Below are positions 1 to 8,348 of a stretch of 64,000 nt of DNA, piece by piece; position 1 is the first letter of the stretch; every line of letters begins with the position of its first letter. The translations under genes and the position numbers were made by a program. The stretch is from Viridibacterium curvum (lineage in GTDB: Bacteria > Pseudomonadota > Gammaproteobacteria > Burkholderiales > Rhodocyclaceae). Under the pieces are notes generated by a model. It worked only from the letters and a program-made list of their open reading frames with translations. It did no database searches and was not told the DNA's origin. The stretch lies in assembly GCF_039544165.1 (NCBI RefSeq), contig NZ_BAABLD010000001.1:179480-243479 (forward strand). Direction: 5' to 3'.

Positions 1-1044
1 GCAAACGCCGAGCGCATCAAGGACATTGCGTCGATTGCCGGTGTGCGCAGCAACCAGCTGGTGGGTTACGGTCTGGTGGTGGGGCTGGATGGCACGGGTG
101 ACCAGACTTCGCAGGCACCCTTCACAACGCAGAGCCTGATCAGCATGCTCGGCAACCTCGGTGTGACGGTGCCGCCGGGCACGACGCTGCAGCTCAAGAA
201 CGTGGCTGCCGTGATGGTGACCATGAACTTGCCGCCGTTCGCGCAGCCCGGTCAGCAGTTCGATGTGAATGTGTCGTCAATGGCAAACGCCAAGAGCCTG
301 AAGGGCGGCATGCTGCTGATGACGCCGCTAAAGGGGGCTGACGGCCGCGTGTATGCCATCGCACAGGGCAGCATCATTGTCGGTGGTGCCGGGGCTGCAG
401 CGGGCGGCACCAGCGTGACGGTCAATCATCTCTCCGCTGGACGTGTGCCGGCGGGCGCTACTGTTGAGCGCGCTGTGGCAATGTCGGTGGGGCAGGGCGA
501 CACCATCGTCTATGAACTGAGCACGGCGGACTTTGGCACTGCGCAACGTGTCGCGAATGCGATCAACCAGGCCGCACCCGGTATGGCGATGCCGCTCGAC
601 GCCCGTCGCATCCAGGTGCGCGCTCCCGAGGCGATCTCCGAACGCGTGGCTTTCATCGGCGCCATAGAGAATCTGGATGTGACGACGCTGGCGGGTGCGG
701 CACGCGTGATCGTCAATTCGCGCACCGGGTCGGTGGTCATGAATCAGGCTGTGGCGCTGCAGGAATGTGCGGTGGCACACGGCAATCTGTCGGTCACCGT
801 GAGCGATAACGCTTCGGTGAGTCAGCCCAACGCACTGTCGGGCGGGCAGACCACGGTGGTCGAGAACGGCACGGTGGACATCAAGCAGGGTGGCGGTGGT
901 CTGGTGCGCTTCAAGCCTGGCGTGACGCTGGCCGAGGTAGTGAAGGCGCTCAATGCCGTGGGCGCCAATCCGCTCGATCTCATCAACATACTGCAGGCCA
1001 TGAAGGCGGCAGGTGCGCTGCGAGCTGAACTCGAAGTGATCTGA
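1..1044 (+). CDS. flgI: Flagellar P-ring protein FlgI (5' end missing)
   Basis: Subunit of the periplasmic P-ring that surrounds the flagellar rod in the peptidoglycan layer. The reading frame is open from base 1 and gives 347 residues; the first visible residues, ANAERIKDIASIAGVRSNQL, match the conserved start of mature FlgI. The signal peptide and roughly 25 residues therefore lie outside the window. Other family landmarks are GYGLVVGLDGTGDQT, a VPPGT segment, and the C-terminal ALNAVGANPLDLINILQAMK followed by an ending that matches full-length family members. flgJ begins 11 bases after the stop, the usual flgI-flgJ order, so the two are surely one transcript. Confidence 0.97.
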   Translation, partial: ANAERIKDIASIAGVRSNQLVGYGLVVGLDGTGDQTSQAPFTTQSLISMLGNLGVTVPPGTTLQLKNVAAVMVTMNLPPFAQPGQQFDVNVSSMANAKSLKGGMLLMTPLKGADGRVYAIAQGSIIVGGAGAAAGGTSVTVNHLSAGRVPAGATVERAVAMSVGQGDTIVYELSTADFGTAQRVANAINQAAPGMAMPLDARRIQVRAPEAISERVAFIGAIENLDVTTLAGAARVIVNSRTGSVVMNQAVALQECAVAHGNLSVTVSDNASVSQPNALSGGQTTVVENGTVDIKQGGGGLVRFKPGVTLAEVVKALNAVGANPLDLINILQAMKAAGALRAELEVI

Positions 1045-1055
1045 GCGCTGCGACG

Positions 1056-1979
1056 ATGCTCGATCCGGTCAATATCTTCGATCCCTCCAGTCTCGCGACG
1101 CTCAAGACCGCCGCGAAGGATCAGTCGCCCGAAGCGATCAAGGCGACGGCCAAGCAGTTCGAGGCGCTGTTCCTGCAGATGGTGCTGAAGACCATGCGCG
1201 AATCGGTGCCGCAGGACGGCATGTTCAACAGTGATGCCACGCGTTTCTACCAGGGCCTCAGCGATCAGCAGCTGGCTGCTGTGATGGCGCACAAGGGTGG
1301 CATCGGTCTGGCCGCAGCGCTGGAGCGTCAGCTGATGCAGCAGGCCCTCAGCAGCGAGACGGATACCGAGCCGATGACACTGCGCATGCCGACAACACGT
1401 CAGGCGCAGCCATCCACACAAACACCGACGTCAATGTCCCTGCCGCACTGGACACCTGCTGCGACGGGCGCGACGGCGAATGCGCAGGCAGCCGGAGCGG
1501 GGACGCCACAGCAATTCGTCGACGCCTTGTGGCCACAGGCGCAAGACGCCGCGCACAAGCTCGACGTGCCGCCGCATTTCCTGATTGGGCAGGCGGCGCT
1601 CGAAACGGGTTGGGGCAAGGCAGAAATTCGCCGTGCGGATGGCCAGCCGAGCTACAACCTGTTCAACATCAAGGCCGGCAAGGACTGGCAGGGCGCAACG
1701 GTCGATGCACAGACCACCGAGTACGAAAACGGCCAGGCTGTGACGCGTACCGAACGTTTCCGCGCGTATTCGTCCTATGCCGAATCATTCGCCGACTACG
1801 CACAGCTGATGCAGAACGCACCGCGCTACGCCAGCGTGGCGGGGCAGGACAGCGCGTCTGGTTTTGCCCGCGCGCTGCAGTCAGCAGGCTACGCCACCGA
1901 TCCGGCATACGCTGACAAGCTGACACGTGTCATCAATGGCACGACCTTGCGTCAGAGCCTTGTGGCCAGCGCGCGCTGA
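1056..1979 (+). CDS. flgJ: Flagellar rod assembly protein / peptidoglycan hydrolase FlgJ
   Basis: Two-domain FlgJ of 307 residues. Residues about 25-95 form the rod-binding domain (KQFEALFLQMVLKTMRES, then MAHKGGIGLAAALERQL). A Gln/Thr/Ala-rich linker covers about 97-150. Residues about 150-305 form a glucosaminidase-type muramidase domain with ALETGWGK, in which E183 is the expected catalytic glutamate, followed by YNLFNIKAG and FRAYSSYAESFADY. It is known to cap the growing rod and cut a hole in peptidoglycan. The ATG at 1056 is close behind flgI. flgK, which often follows flgJ, does not: an inverted repeat and a convergent gene come next. Confidence 0.96.
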   Translation: MLDPVNIFDPSSLATLKTAAKDQSPEAIKATAKQFEALFLQMVLKTMRESVPQDGMFNSDATRFYQGLSDQQLAAVMAHKGGIGLAAALERQLMQQALSSETDTEPMTLRMPTTRQAQPSTQTPTSMSLPHWTPAATGATANAQAAGAGTPQQFVDALWPQAQDAAHKLDVPPHFLIGQAALETGWGKAEIRRADGQPSYNLFNIKAGKDWQGATVDAQTTEYENGQAVTRTERFRAYSSYAESFADYAQLMQNAPRYASVAGQDSASGFARALQSAGYATDPAYADKLTRVINGTTLRQSLVASAR

Positions 1980-2020
1980 TTGCGCGTGCGCGCCTGACCG
2001 GATGCTTCGACGCCCAAACG

Positions 2021-2048
2021 ACAACGCACGGCCGAGACCGTGCGTTGT
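2021..2048. terminator. Inverted repeat between flgJ and a convergent small gene
   Basis: A perfect 11-base-pair stem (2021-2031 with 2038-2048) and a six-base loop sit between the converging ends of flgJ and the small exported protein. There is no long T run on either side; on the minus strand the stem is followed by CGTTTGGG. It probably acts as a shared terminator. Confidence 0.55.
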
Positions 2049-2069
2049 GGCATGCCTGACGGATGCGTA

Positions 2070-2294
2070 TTACTTGGCTGCGGGAGCGGCAGTCTTGGCG
2101 GCAGACTTCTTGGCGTGATGCTTGGCCACTTTCTTGACGTGCTTGGTCTGCGGTGCGGCAGCGGTTGCTGCGACGGGGGCTGCGGCAGGTGCGGCTGCGG
2201 GTGTGGTTGCGGCGACGGGCTTCGGGGCATCGGCCGCGAAAGCGGCGGTGGTCAGGAAGGCGCTGGCAATCAGGGTCGACAGAAACTTGTTCAT
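2070..2294 (-). CDS. Small exported Ala/Pro/Lys-rich protein
   Basis: A 74-residue protein starting MNKFLSTLIASAFLTTAAFA, a clear Sec signal peptide with AXA cleavage near residue 20. The mature part is low-complexity: an Ala/Pro/Thr/Val stretch (residues about 24-48), then a basic Lys/His segment with KHVKKVAKHHAKKSAAK, ending APAAK. The composition resembles small acid-shock or polycation-type periplasmic proteins, but I do not recognise a family. I chose the ATG at 2294 because it opens the signal peptide and is preceded by AAAGGAAG; the frame stays open upstream but into non-coding-looking sequence. bioA ends 110 bases upstream on the same strand, so read-through is possible. Confidence 0.75.
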   Translation of the reverse strand: MNKFLSTLIASAFLTTAAFAADAPKPVAATTPAAAPAAAPVAATAAAPQTKHVKKVAKHHAKKSAAKTAAPAAK

Positions 2295-2403
2295 CTTGCT
2301 TCCTTTGCGGTGTAAGGCCGGGAAGTCCCCGGACGCTTCCATCAACGCGACAGGTTTGCCGGACGATGACACTGCATGTGTTGCAAGTTGTAACGGCCTG
2401 CGA

Positions 2404-3708
2404 TCACAGGGAAACCTGCAGCGCGTCCAGGCTGACCTTGCCAAGCAAAGAAAACTCCGCCTCATCCAGCACATAAGGCGGCATCCAATACACGGTGTTG
2501 CCGATGGGGCGCAGCAACACCCCGGCTTCGCGCGCGGCGTCGCCATAACGGCGGGCAAAGCCGGACGATGCGCCCGAGACGTCGAACGCCAGGATCATGC
2601 CTTGCTGGCGCAGGTGCTTCACGCAAGGGTGCTCGGCGAGTGGCTGCGCAGCGGCGCGCATCGATGCAGCACGTTCGGCATTGCGTGCCAGCACATTCTC
2701 GTGCTCGAAAATCTCCAGCGTCGCGAGTGCGGCTGTGCAGGCCAGCGGGTTGCCGGTGTAGGAGTGCGAGTGGAGAAAACCGCGGGAGACGTCGTCGGCA
2801 TAGAAGGCCTGGTAGATGCTGTCTCGACTGAGCACCAGTGACAGTGGCAGGTAGCCGCCCGAGATACCTTTCGACAGGCAGATGAAGTCAGGCCAGATGC
2901 CGCTTTGCTCGCAGGCGAAGAAAGTGCCGGTGCGTCCGCAGCCGACTGCAATCTCGTCGGCGATGAGATGCACTTCGTACTTGTCGCACAGGGCGCGGGC
3001 GAGGCGCAGGTATTCCGGGTCGTACATCGCCATGCCGGTCGCGCATTGCACGAGGGGTTCGACGATAAGCGCGGCCGTGCGCTCGTGGTTGTCGATGAGC
3101 CAGGCTTCGAGAATGGCTGCAGCGCGGCGCGCAACATCGACGGCGCTTTCACCCGCTTCGGCAGTGCGGGCATCGGGTGAGGGTACGGTGTCGGCAGCGC
3201 GCACCAGCGGCGCATACGCATCGCGGAACAGCGCGATGTCGGTGACAGCAAGCGCGCCTACGGTTTCGCCGTGGTAACTACCGGCAAGACAGACGAAGCG
3301 ATCCTTGCTGCCTCGACCGCTGTTGCGCCAGTAGTGCAGGCTCATCTTCAGCGCGATCTCGGTGGCGGAGGCGCCGTCCGAAGCGTAGAACGCGTGACCC
3401 AGCGCGCCGCCAGTGAGGGCGGACAATTTTTCAGAGAGCCGTACCACGGGCTCATGTGTGAAACCGGCGAGCATCACGTGCTCAAGCTTTTCGAGCTGCT
3501 CTCGCAGGCGCTGGTTGATGTGGGCGTTGCAGTGGCCGAACAGGTTGACCCACCAGGAGCTGACGGCATCAAGGTAGCGCTTGCCGTCCGAGTCGAACAG
3601 CCAGGGGCCTTCGCCGCGTGCAATCGCAATCAGTGGCTGTTGCTCGTGCTGCTTCATCTGCGTGCAAGGATGCCAGACGGCAGCGAGGGAACGGTCGAGC
3701 AGGGACAT
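2404..3708 (-). CDS. bioA: Adenosylmethionine-8-amino-7-oxononanoate aminotransferase
   Basis: PLP-dependent class III aminotransferase of biotin synthesis: converts 7-keto-8-aminopelargonate to 7,8-diaminopelargonate with S-adenosylmethionine as amino donor. The 434-residue protein opens MSLLDRSLAAVWHPCTQMK, a BioA hallmark, followed by YLDAVSSWWVNLFGH, the substrate-shaping YASDGASATEIALK, LIADEIAVGCGRTGTFFACE, and the PLP lysine K280 in LSKGISGGYLPLS. The ATG at 3708 was chosen because it gives this standard N-terminus; the open frame extends further upstream over the divergent yaaA. bioB and bioC are about 44 kb away on the same strand. bioF, bioD and bioH are not in the window. Confidence 0.96.
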   Translation of the reverse strand: MSLLDRSLAAVWHPCTQMKQHEQQPLIAIARGEGPWLFDSDGKRYLDAVSSWWVNLFGHCNAHINQRLREQLEKLEHVMLAGFTHEPVVRLSEKLSALTGGALGHAFYASDGASATEIALKMSLHYWRNSGRGSKDRFVCLAGSYHGETVGALAVTDIALFRDAYAPLVRAADTVPSPDARTAEAGESAVDVARRAAAILEAWLIDNHERTAALIVEPLVQCATGMAMYDPEYLRLARALCDKYEVHLIADEIAVGCGRTGTFFACEQSGIWPDFICLSKGISGGYLPLSLVLSRDSIYQAFYADDVSRGFLHSHSYTGNPLACTAALATLEIFEHENVLARNAERAASMRAAAQPLAEHPCVKHLRQQGMILAFDVSGASSGFARRYGDAAREAGVLLRPIGNTVYWMPPYVLDEAEFSLLGKVSLDALQVSL

Positions 3709-3775
3709 GAACAGCGCGTCGGTGTTGGGCAGGAGTGCGATAATAAGCCTGCCAGCGCTATTGCGAACCGCGTTA

Positions 3776-4546
3776 ATGAAGATCGTCATCTCCCCCGCCA
3801 AATCCCTGGATTTCGAATCCCCCGTCCCCAAGCTGCCGCATACGCAACCTGCTTTCCTTGATCGCTCGGCCGAGCTCATTGACGTGCTGCGCGAGCTGAC
3901 CCCGGCCGAGGTCGGCCAGCTGATGGATATTTCCGACAAGCTCGCCGTGCTCAACGTGACACGCTATGCCGAGTGGTCGCCGCCATTCACCAGGAAGAAT
4001 GCACGCCAAGCCGTGCTGGCCTTCAATGGTGACGTGTACGAGGGTTTGAACGCCGCCTCGCTGGCCGAGGAGGATTTCAAATGGGCGCAGAAGCACCTGC
4101 GCATTCTCTCCGGGTTGTATGGCTTGCTGCGTCCGCTGGACCTGATGCAGGCTTACCGCCTGGAGATGGGCACGCGGCTGCAGAATCCGCTGGGGCGCGA
4201 CCTCTACGCTTTCTGGGGTGACCAGATCACCGAGGCGTTGAATGCCGAGTTGAAGAAGGGCGAGGTGTTGGTCAATCTGGCGTCGGAGGAGTATTTCAAG
4301 TCCGTGCGACCGAAGAAGCTCAAGGGGCCGGTGATCACGCCGGTGTTCCAGGAGGAGAAGGGCGGCAGCTACAAGATCATCAGCTTCTTCGCCAAGCGTG
4401 CGCGTGGCCTGATGAGTCGTTATGCCATCGAGCAGCGCGTCGAGGATGTGGCGCAGCTCAAGGCGTTCAAGGTCGAGGGCTATGCCTTCACGCCAGCGGT
4501 TTCGACCGACACGGAGTGGGTTTTTCGCAGGGAAGCACAGCAATGA
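3776..4546 (+). CDS. yaaA: Peroxide stress protein YaaA (DUF328/UPF0246)
   Basis: Cytosolic 256-residue member of the YaaA family, which in E. coli lowers intracellular iron and DNA damage under hydrogen peroxide stress. Family landmarks are the N-terminal MKIVISPAKSLDFESP, FNGDVYEGL, LRILSGLYGLLRPLDLMQAYRLEMGT and the C-terminal KRARGLMSRYAIE. Its start lies 67 bases from the divergent bioA start, so the two promoters must share this short gap. A GATAAT at 3739-3744 could be its -10, but no good -35 is visible. Its TGA overlaps the ATG of the next gene, implying translational coupling. Confidence 0.95.
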   Translation: MKIVISPAKSLDFESPVPKLPHTQPAFLDRSAELIDVLRELTPAEVGQLMDISDKLAVLNVTRYAEWSPPFTRKNARQAVLAFNGDVYEGLNAASLAEEDFKWAQKHLRILSGLYGLLRPLDLMQAYRLEMGTRLQNPLGRDLYAFWGDQITEALNAELKKGEVLVNLASEEYFKSVRPKKLKGPVITPVFQEEKGGSYKIISFFAKRARGLMSRYAIEQRVEDVAQLKAFKVEGYAFTPAVSTDTEWVFRREAQQ

Positions 4547-5685
4547 CAGCAGTACAGATCACCCAGCAGTTCGACAGCGGCAACATCGAGGTGGTCTCGC
4601 TGGCCGATCCGCTCAACCTGCGTCTGCGCATCCGCCACGACAGCAACGCCGATTTCTTCCAGTGGTTCCACTTCCGCCTACAGGCGCCAGCAGGGCAGCG
4701 GCTGCGCCTCGTCATCGAGAACGCGGGCGAATCCAGCTACGCCGATGGCTGGAACGGCTATCAATGCGCGGCGAGCGTGGATAGACAGGACTGGTCCCGT
4801 ATAGCCGACACTTTCTACGACGGTCGTGCATTGAGCATCGAACTGACCATGCCGGCTGATGTGCTGTGGCTGGCGTACTTCGAGCCTTTTTCGCAGGAGC
4901 GGCATGCCGACCTGTTGGGCCGTGCCGCGAGCGACGAGCGCGTGCAGTTGCTGCAGCTAGGCAACAGCGTGCAGGGCCGTAGTATCGACTTGCTGCGCAT
5001 CGGCAACCCCGACGCTGCACGCAAGGTGTGGATCATCGCGCGCCAGCATCCGGGCGAGTCGATGGCGGAATGGTGCGCCGAGGGCTTGCTCGACGCCTTG
5101 CTCGACAACGCCAATCCGCATGCGCGAGAAGTCCTGCAGCGCGCCTGTGTGCATCTGGTGCCCAACGTCAATCCGGACGGCAGCTTTCTCGGCAACCTGC
5201 GCAGCAACGCGGCAGGTGCCAACCTCAACCGCGAGTGGATGACGCCGACACCCGAGCGCAGCCCCGAAGTCCTGTGTGTGCGGCAAGCCATGCTCGACAG
5301 TGGCGTCGACCTGTTTATCGACCTGCACGGCGACGAGACGCTGCCCTACGTCTTCATCGACGGCAGCCACATGGTGCCCAGCTACGGTGAGCGCAACCAG
5401 AAGCTGCAAGCGGTCTTCCTCGATGAACTCAAGCTCGCCAGCCCCGACTTCCAGACCGCCAACGGCTACGCTGACAACCGTTTCGACGAAGAGCTGCTGA
5501 CGCTGGCGTCGAAATGGGTGGCGCACCAGTTCAACTGCGTTGCGCTGACGCTGGAGATGCCCTTCAAGGACAACGCCGACGCGCCCGATGCGCGCACCGG
5601 CTGGAACGGCGCACGCAGCAAGATCATGGGTGCCGCGCTGTTGCAGCCCATCCTCGGCCACCTGCGTCGCCTGGAGCAGAAATGA
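4543..5685 (+). CDS. M14-family zinc carboxypeptidase (cytosolic type)
   Basis: A 380-residue metallocarboxypeptidase related to cytosolic carboxypeptidases. Residues 1-130 form a beta-rich N-terminal domain (DFFQWFHFRLQAPAGQ) typical of this subgroup. The catalytic domain follows: zinc ligands H169 and E172 in ARQHPGESMAEW, substrate-binding N229 and R230 in NLNREW, zinc ligand H262 in DLHGDETLPYVF, and general-base E338 in ALTLEMPFKD. There is no signal peptide, so it acts in the cytoplasm; the bacterial substrate is not known. The ATG at 4543 overlaps the yaaA stop (ATGA) and the stop overlaps the queF start, so the gene is the middle of a coupled trio. Confidence 0.9.
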   Translation: MTAVQITQQFDSGNIEVVSLADPLNLRLRIRHDSNADFFQWFHFRLQAPAGQRLRLVIENAGESSYADGWNGYQCAASVDRQDWSRIADTFYDGRALSIELTMPADVLWLAYFEPFSQERHADLLGRAASDERVQLLQLGNSVQGRSIDLLRIGNPDAARKVWIIARQHPGESMAEWCAEGLLDALLDNANPHAREVLQRACVHLVPNVNPDGSFLGNLRSNAAGANLNREWMTPTPERSPEVLCVRQAMLDSGVDLFIDLHGDETLPYVFIDGSHMVPSYGERNQKLQAVFLDELKLASPDFQTANGYADNRFDEELLTLASKWVAHQFNCVALTLEMPFKDNADAPDARTGWNGARSKIMGAALLQPILGHLRRLEQK

Positions 5686-6521
5686 GCAACGACAGCGCCA
5701 GCCTCTCACCGCTGGGCAAAGCGACGGCCTATCGCGAGACCTACGCGCCGGATCTGCTGTTTCCCATCCCGCGCAGCGAGAAGCGCACGGAGCTCGGCAT
5801 CCTTGATGCAGCGCTGCCTTTCGTGGGTTACGACCTGTGGAATGCCTATGAGCTCTCCTGGCTCAACCCACGCGGCAAGCCCGTCGTGGCCTTGGCTGAG
5901 TTTCAGGTCCCCGCCACGACGCCGCGCCTCGTTGAGTCCAAATCGCTCAAGCTCTACCTCAACAGCTTCAACCAGACCGTCGTCGACGGCCTGACCGAGG
6001 TGCAGACACGAATTGCACGCGATTTAAGTGCCGCCGCAGGTGGGGCCGTGCAGGTTCAGTTGGTGGATATACGAGAGGCGAGCCGCAACTTTGCCGTGCC
6101 GGACGGCATCTGCCTCGACGATCTGGATGTCGCCATCGACCGCTATTCGCCGCAACCGCAGCTGCTGCGGCCCGACGCTGTGCAAACCGTGGCCGACGAA
6201 ACCTTGTACTCCCACCTGCTCAAGTCCAACTGCCTGGTGACCGGCCAGCCGGACTGGGGCATGTTGGCCGTGCGCTACAGCGGCGCCGCCATCGACAGGG
6301 AAGGGCTGCTGCGCTACCTCGTCTCGTTCCGCCAGCACAACGAGTTCCATGAGCAATGCGTAGAGCGCATCTACACCGACATACAGCGCCAATGTGCGCC
6401 GGCGCGGCTGGCCGTATGGGCGCGCTACACCCGGCGCGGCGGTCTGGACATCAATCCGCTGCGCGCCAGCGATCAGGACTGGCTGGCAGGCTGCAATCCG
6501 GCGGCAGAATTGCGGCAGTAA
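5682..6521 (+). CDS. queF: NADPH-dependent 7-cyano-7-deazaguanine reductase QueF (long form)
   Basis: Reduces preQ0 nitrile to preQ1 amine in synthesis of the tRNA base queuosine. The 279-residue length is that of the two-module (YqcD-like) form. Landmarks: GYDLWNAYELSWLNPRGKP, the QueF motif ESKSLKLYLNSFNQ, catalytic C184 and D191 in LKSNCLVTGQPDWG, FHEQCVERIYTDI, and YTRRGGLDINPLR near the C-terminus. The ATG at 5682 overlaps the preceding stop (ATGA). No other queuosine genes are in the window. A strong hairpin terminator follows at 6554. Confidence 0.97.
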   Translation: MSNDSASLSPLGKATAYRETYAPDLLFPIPRSEKRTELGILDAALPFVGYDLWNAYELSWLNPRGKPVVALAEFQVPATTPRLVESKSLKLYLNSFNQTVVDGLTEVQTRIARDLSAAAGGAVQVQLVDIREASRNFAVPDGICLDDLDVAIDRYSPQPQLLRPDAVQTVADETLYSHLLKSNCLVTGQPDWGMLAVRYSGAAIDREGLLRYLVSFRQHNEFHEQCVERIYTDIQRQCAPARLAVWARYTRRGGLDINPLRASDQDWLAGCNPAAELRQ

Positions 6522-6553
6522 GACAGGGCCTAAAAGACAGGGCGCAAAGGAAA

Positions 6554-6580
6554 AACGCCAAGGGTAAAACCCTTGGCGTT
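6554..6580 (-). terminator. Intrinsic terminator of tRNA-Thr, shared with queF end
   Basis: A perfect 11-base-pair stem (6554-6564 with 6570-6580) and a five-base loop. On the minus strand the stem runs into TTTTT, so it fits best as the tRNA terminator; on the plus strand it is followed by CTTTG and could also stop queF transcripts. Confidence 0.85.
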
Positions 6581-6587
6581 CTTTGTC

Positions 6588-6663
<76 letters not shown>

Positions 6664-7196
6664 GAGGAGCGCGGATTCTACATGCAACCCGTGGCGCGAT
6701 CAACGGAAAACCCGCCGTATCCAGTGCCTGCTTCCGTACCCATAAAGCCGGTTGTTTACTATGATGATTCTGCCTTGCAGACCATCTTTGCCCCGCCATC
6801 GATGAGGAGCCGTGAAGTGAGGCGCCAAAAGCTGTTTGGCAGCCCGGCGGATTGTCGCCAAATTCCGCAGTGCCGCTCACGGTGGATAAGCGACCTTTTG
6901 TCCAATGATATTGGGATCTGTGTCACATTTGCCGAATTTGCTGCCTAAGAAGCAGTTGTGAACGTGTTATAGAAAAGCTGGGTACCGGCGGCTGTGGGGC
7001 TGACGGAAACCCTTGAAACGCTCCGAAGACACCGCTTGTCGTTCTAGTCGTCGGAAAAGTTGCGCTGATAAGCCGACAATCAGCGTCTGTCCGGTGGTCC
7101 GGGCAGCAGAAAGTCGGACGGCTATACTCCGGAACACATAAAACAGCGAATCCACAGGGTTTGGGCCTTGTGGATCTTGCGGAAAAGGTGGATCAA
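6664..7196. other. Intergenic region between tRNA-Thr and the minor pilin operon
   Basis: 533 bases with no convincing gene; reading frames here are short or derive from the reversed tRNA. It should carry the tRNA promoter (minus) and the pilin operon promoter (plus). Visible: a TATACT hexamer at 7123-7128 without a good -35, an inverted repeat CGCTGAT/ATCAGCG around 7072-7095, and a stem-loop of about ten pairs at about 7150-7175 (ATCCACA...TGTGGAT), just upstream of the pilin ribosome-binding site. I find no sigma-54 -24/-12 match that I trust. Confidence 0.5.
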
Positions 7197-7721
7197 ATGA
7201 CGCTGCAGTCACTCTGTCGCCGCGCAACCCGCGGTGCGCCCTTCGCTCGCCAATCCGGTTTCACGCTCATCGAGATCATGATCGTCGTCGCGATCATCGG
7301 CATTCTCGCGGCCTTCGCCATTCCGGCATATCAGGATTACGTGACCCGGGGTCGCCTGATCGATGCAACCAACGAGTTGTCGGGCTTGGCAACACGGCTG
7401 GAGCAGAGCTATCAGGACAATCGCACCTACGGCAATGCTGTGACCACGGGGATTTGGCCTTGCTCTCAGCTATCGGTCATCAACGCAAGGATTGCCAGGT
7501 CAGGTTTCACTGTGTCATGCAATGGTGCGGGCGGCACAGGCCAGCCTGATGCAACGAATTTTGTGCTGATTGCGAATGGCACCGGCATCAGTGCCGGATT
7601 TGAATTCCGCATTGATCAGAACGGGTCCCGCACAACGACGGGCCTGCCGGTGAAGTGGGGCACTGCCTCGGTGGGTTCACCGTTGAATTGCTGGATTACG
7701 ACAAAGGGCGGCACATGTTGA
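7197..7721 (+). CDS. pilE: Type IV pilin-like protein (PilE/minor pilin)
   Basis: A 174-residue type IV prepilin. A 21-residue basic leader ends at the prepilin peptidase site G/FTLIE, with Glu at position +5, followed by the hydrophobic helix MIVVAIIGILAAFAIPAYQDYVTRGR. The C-terminal part has the beta-rich region and cysteines (SCNGAGG, LNCW, GGTC at the end) expected to form disulfide loops. The ATG at 7197 is preferred over an upstream TTG because AAGGTGG precedes it at proper spacing. It overlaps fimT by seven bases. Its place at the head of a minor pilin operon argues for a minor (PilE-type) pilin rather than the major subunit, but this is not proven. Confidence 0.85.
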   Translation: MTLQSLCRRATRGAPFARQSGFTLIEIMIVVAIIGILAAFAIPAYQDYVTRGRLIDATNELSGLATRLEQSYQDNRTYGNAVTTGIWPCSQLSVINARIARSGFTVSCNGAGGTGQPDATNFVLIANGTGISAGFEFRIDQNGSRTTTGLPVKWGTASVGSPLNCWITTKGGTC

Positions 7722-8338
7722 GGAGGCGTATCCAGCGCGGATTTTCGCTGGTCGAACTCATCGTGGTGGTGGCCATCATGGCCTTGCTGGCTGCCTTGGC
7801 GGGACCGGAGCTCGCAGCGTGGATTGCCAATTCGCGCGTGCGGAGTGCTGCTGAGGCGCTGCAGAATGATCTGCGCAAGGCTCAGGCCGAAGCGCTTCGG
7901 CGCAATCACCAGGTGGCTTTCGTTCTGACAGAGACCCAGCCGGTTGCGGCGAACGTGGCTTCCGTTGTGGCGAACGCGGCGGGAAGGTACTGGATGTTGC
8001 GTGTCGTATCGACAACCGAGCAGGCTAATGCGGCGTCGATCGGCGGCAGTTACTTCGTCAAGGGCGAGACGATTGGTCGTCAGCTGGATGTAACCGTCAA
8101 GGCCACCAACGCCATGCTGTGTTTCAACACAATGGGGCGTCTCGCGGCGAACACGGCGAACACGATAGATGGCTTGGCTCTCTCATGCGCTGTGCCTGGC
8201 GCCACGGCGCCTGCGCAGTTCGATATTTCGCGAACCGGTGCAGACCGTCCTTTGCGTGTGACTGTCTCCCTTGCCGGGCAGGTGCGCATGTGCGATCCGT
8301 CTAAGACGCTTTCAGCGACCAAGCCCGATGGCTGCTAG
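7715..8338 (+). CDS. fimT: Minor pseudopilin FimT/GspH-type
   Basis: A 207-residue prepilin-like protein: a short leader MLRRRIQRG, cleavage before FSLVELIVVVAIMALLAALAGPEL, then the GspH/FimT signature RSAAEALQNDLRKAQAEALRRN that follows the helix in this family. Cysteines at LCFNT, LSCAV, MCDP and the terminal C may form disulfides. It is expected to join the priming complex at the pilus tip or base with PilV, W, X and Y1. The ATG at 7715 has AAAGGG upstream and overlaps the previous gene. Confidence 0.9.
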   Translation: MLRRRIQRGFSLVELIVVVAIMALLAALAGPELAAWIANSRVRSAAEALQNDLRKAQAEALRRNHQVAFVLTETQPVAANVASVVANAAGRYWMLRVVSTTEQANAASIGGSYFVKGETIGRQLDVTVKATNAMLCFNTMGRLAANTANTIDGLALSCAVPGATAPAQFDISRTGADRPLRVTVSLAGQVRMCDPSKTLSATKPDGC

Positions 8339-8348
8339 GAGAGGCGAA

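Noticed and set aside
6830..6870. TTGGCAG...ATTGTCG considered as a sigma-54 promoter for the pilin operon
   Set aside because: The -12 GC element is not at the required spacing from the GG of -24.
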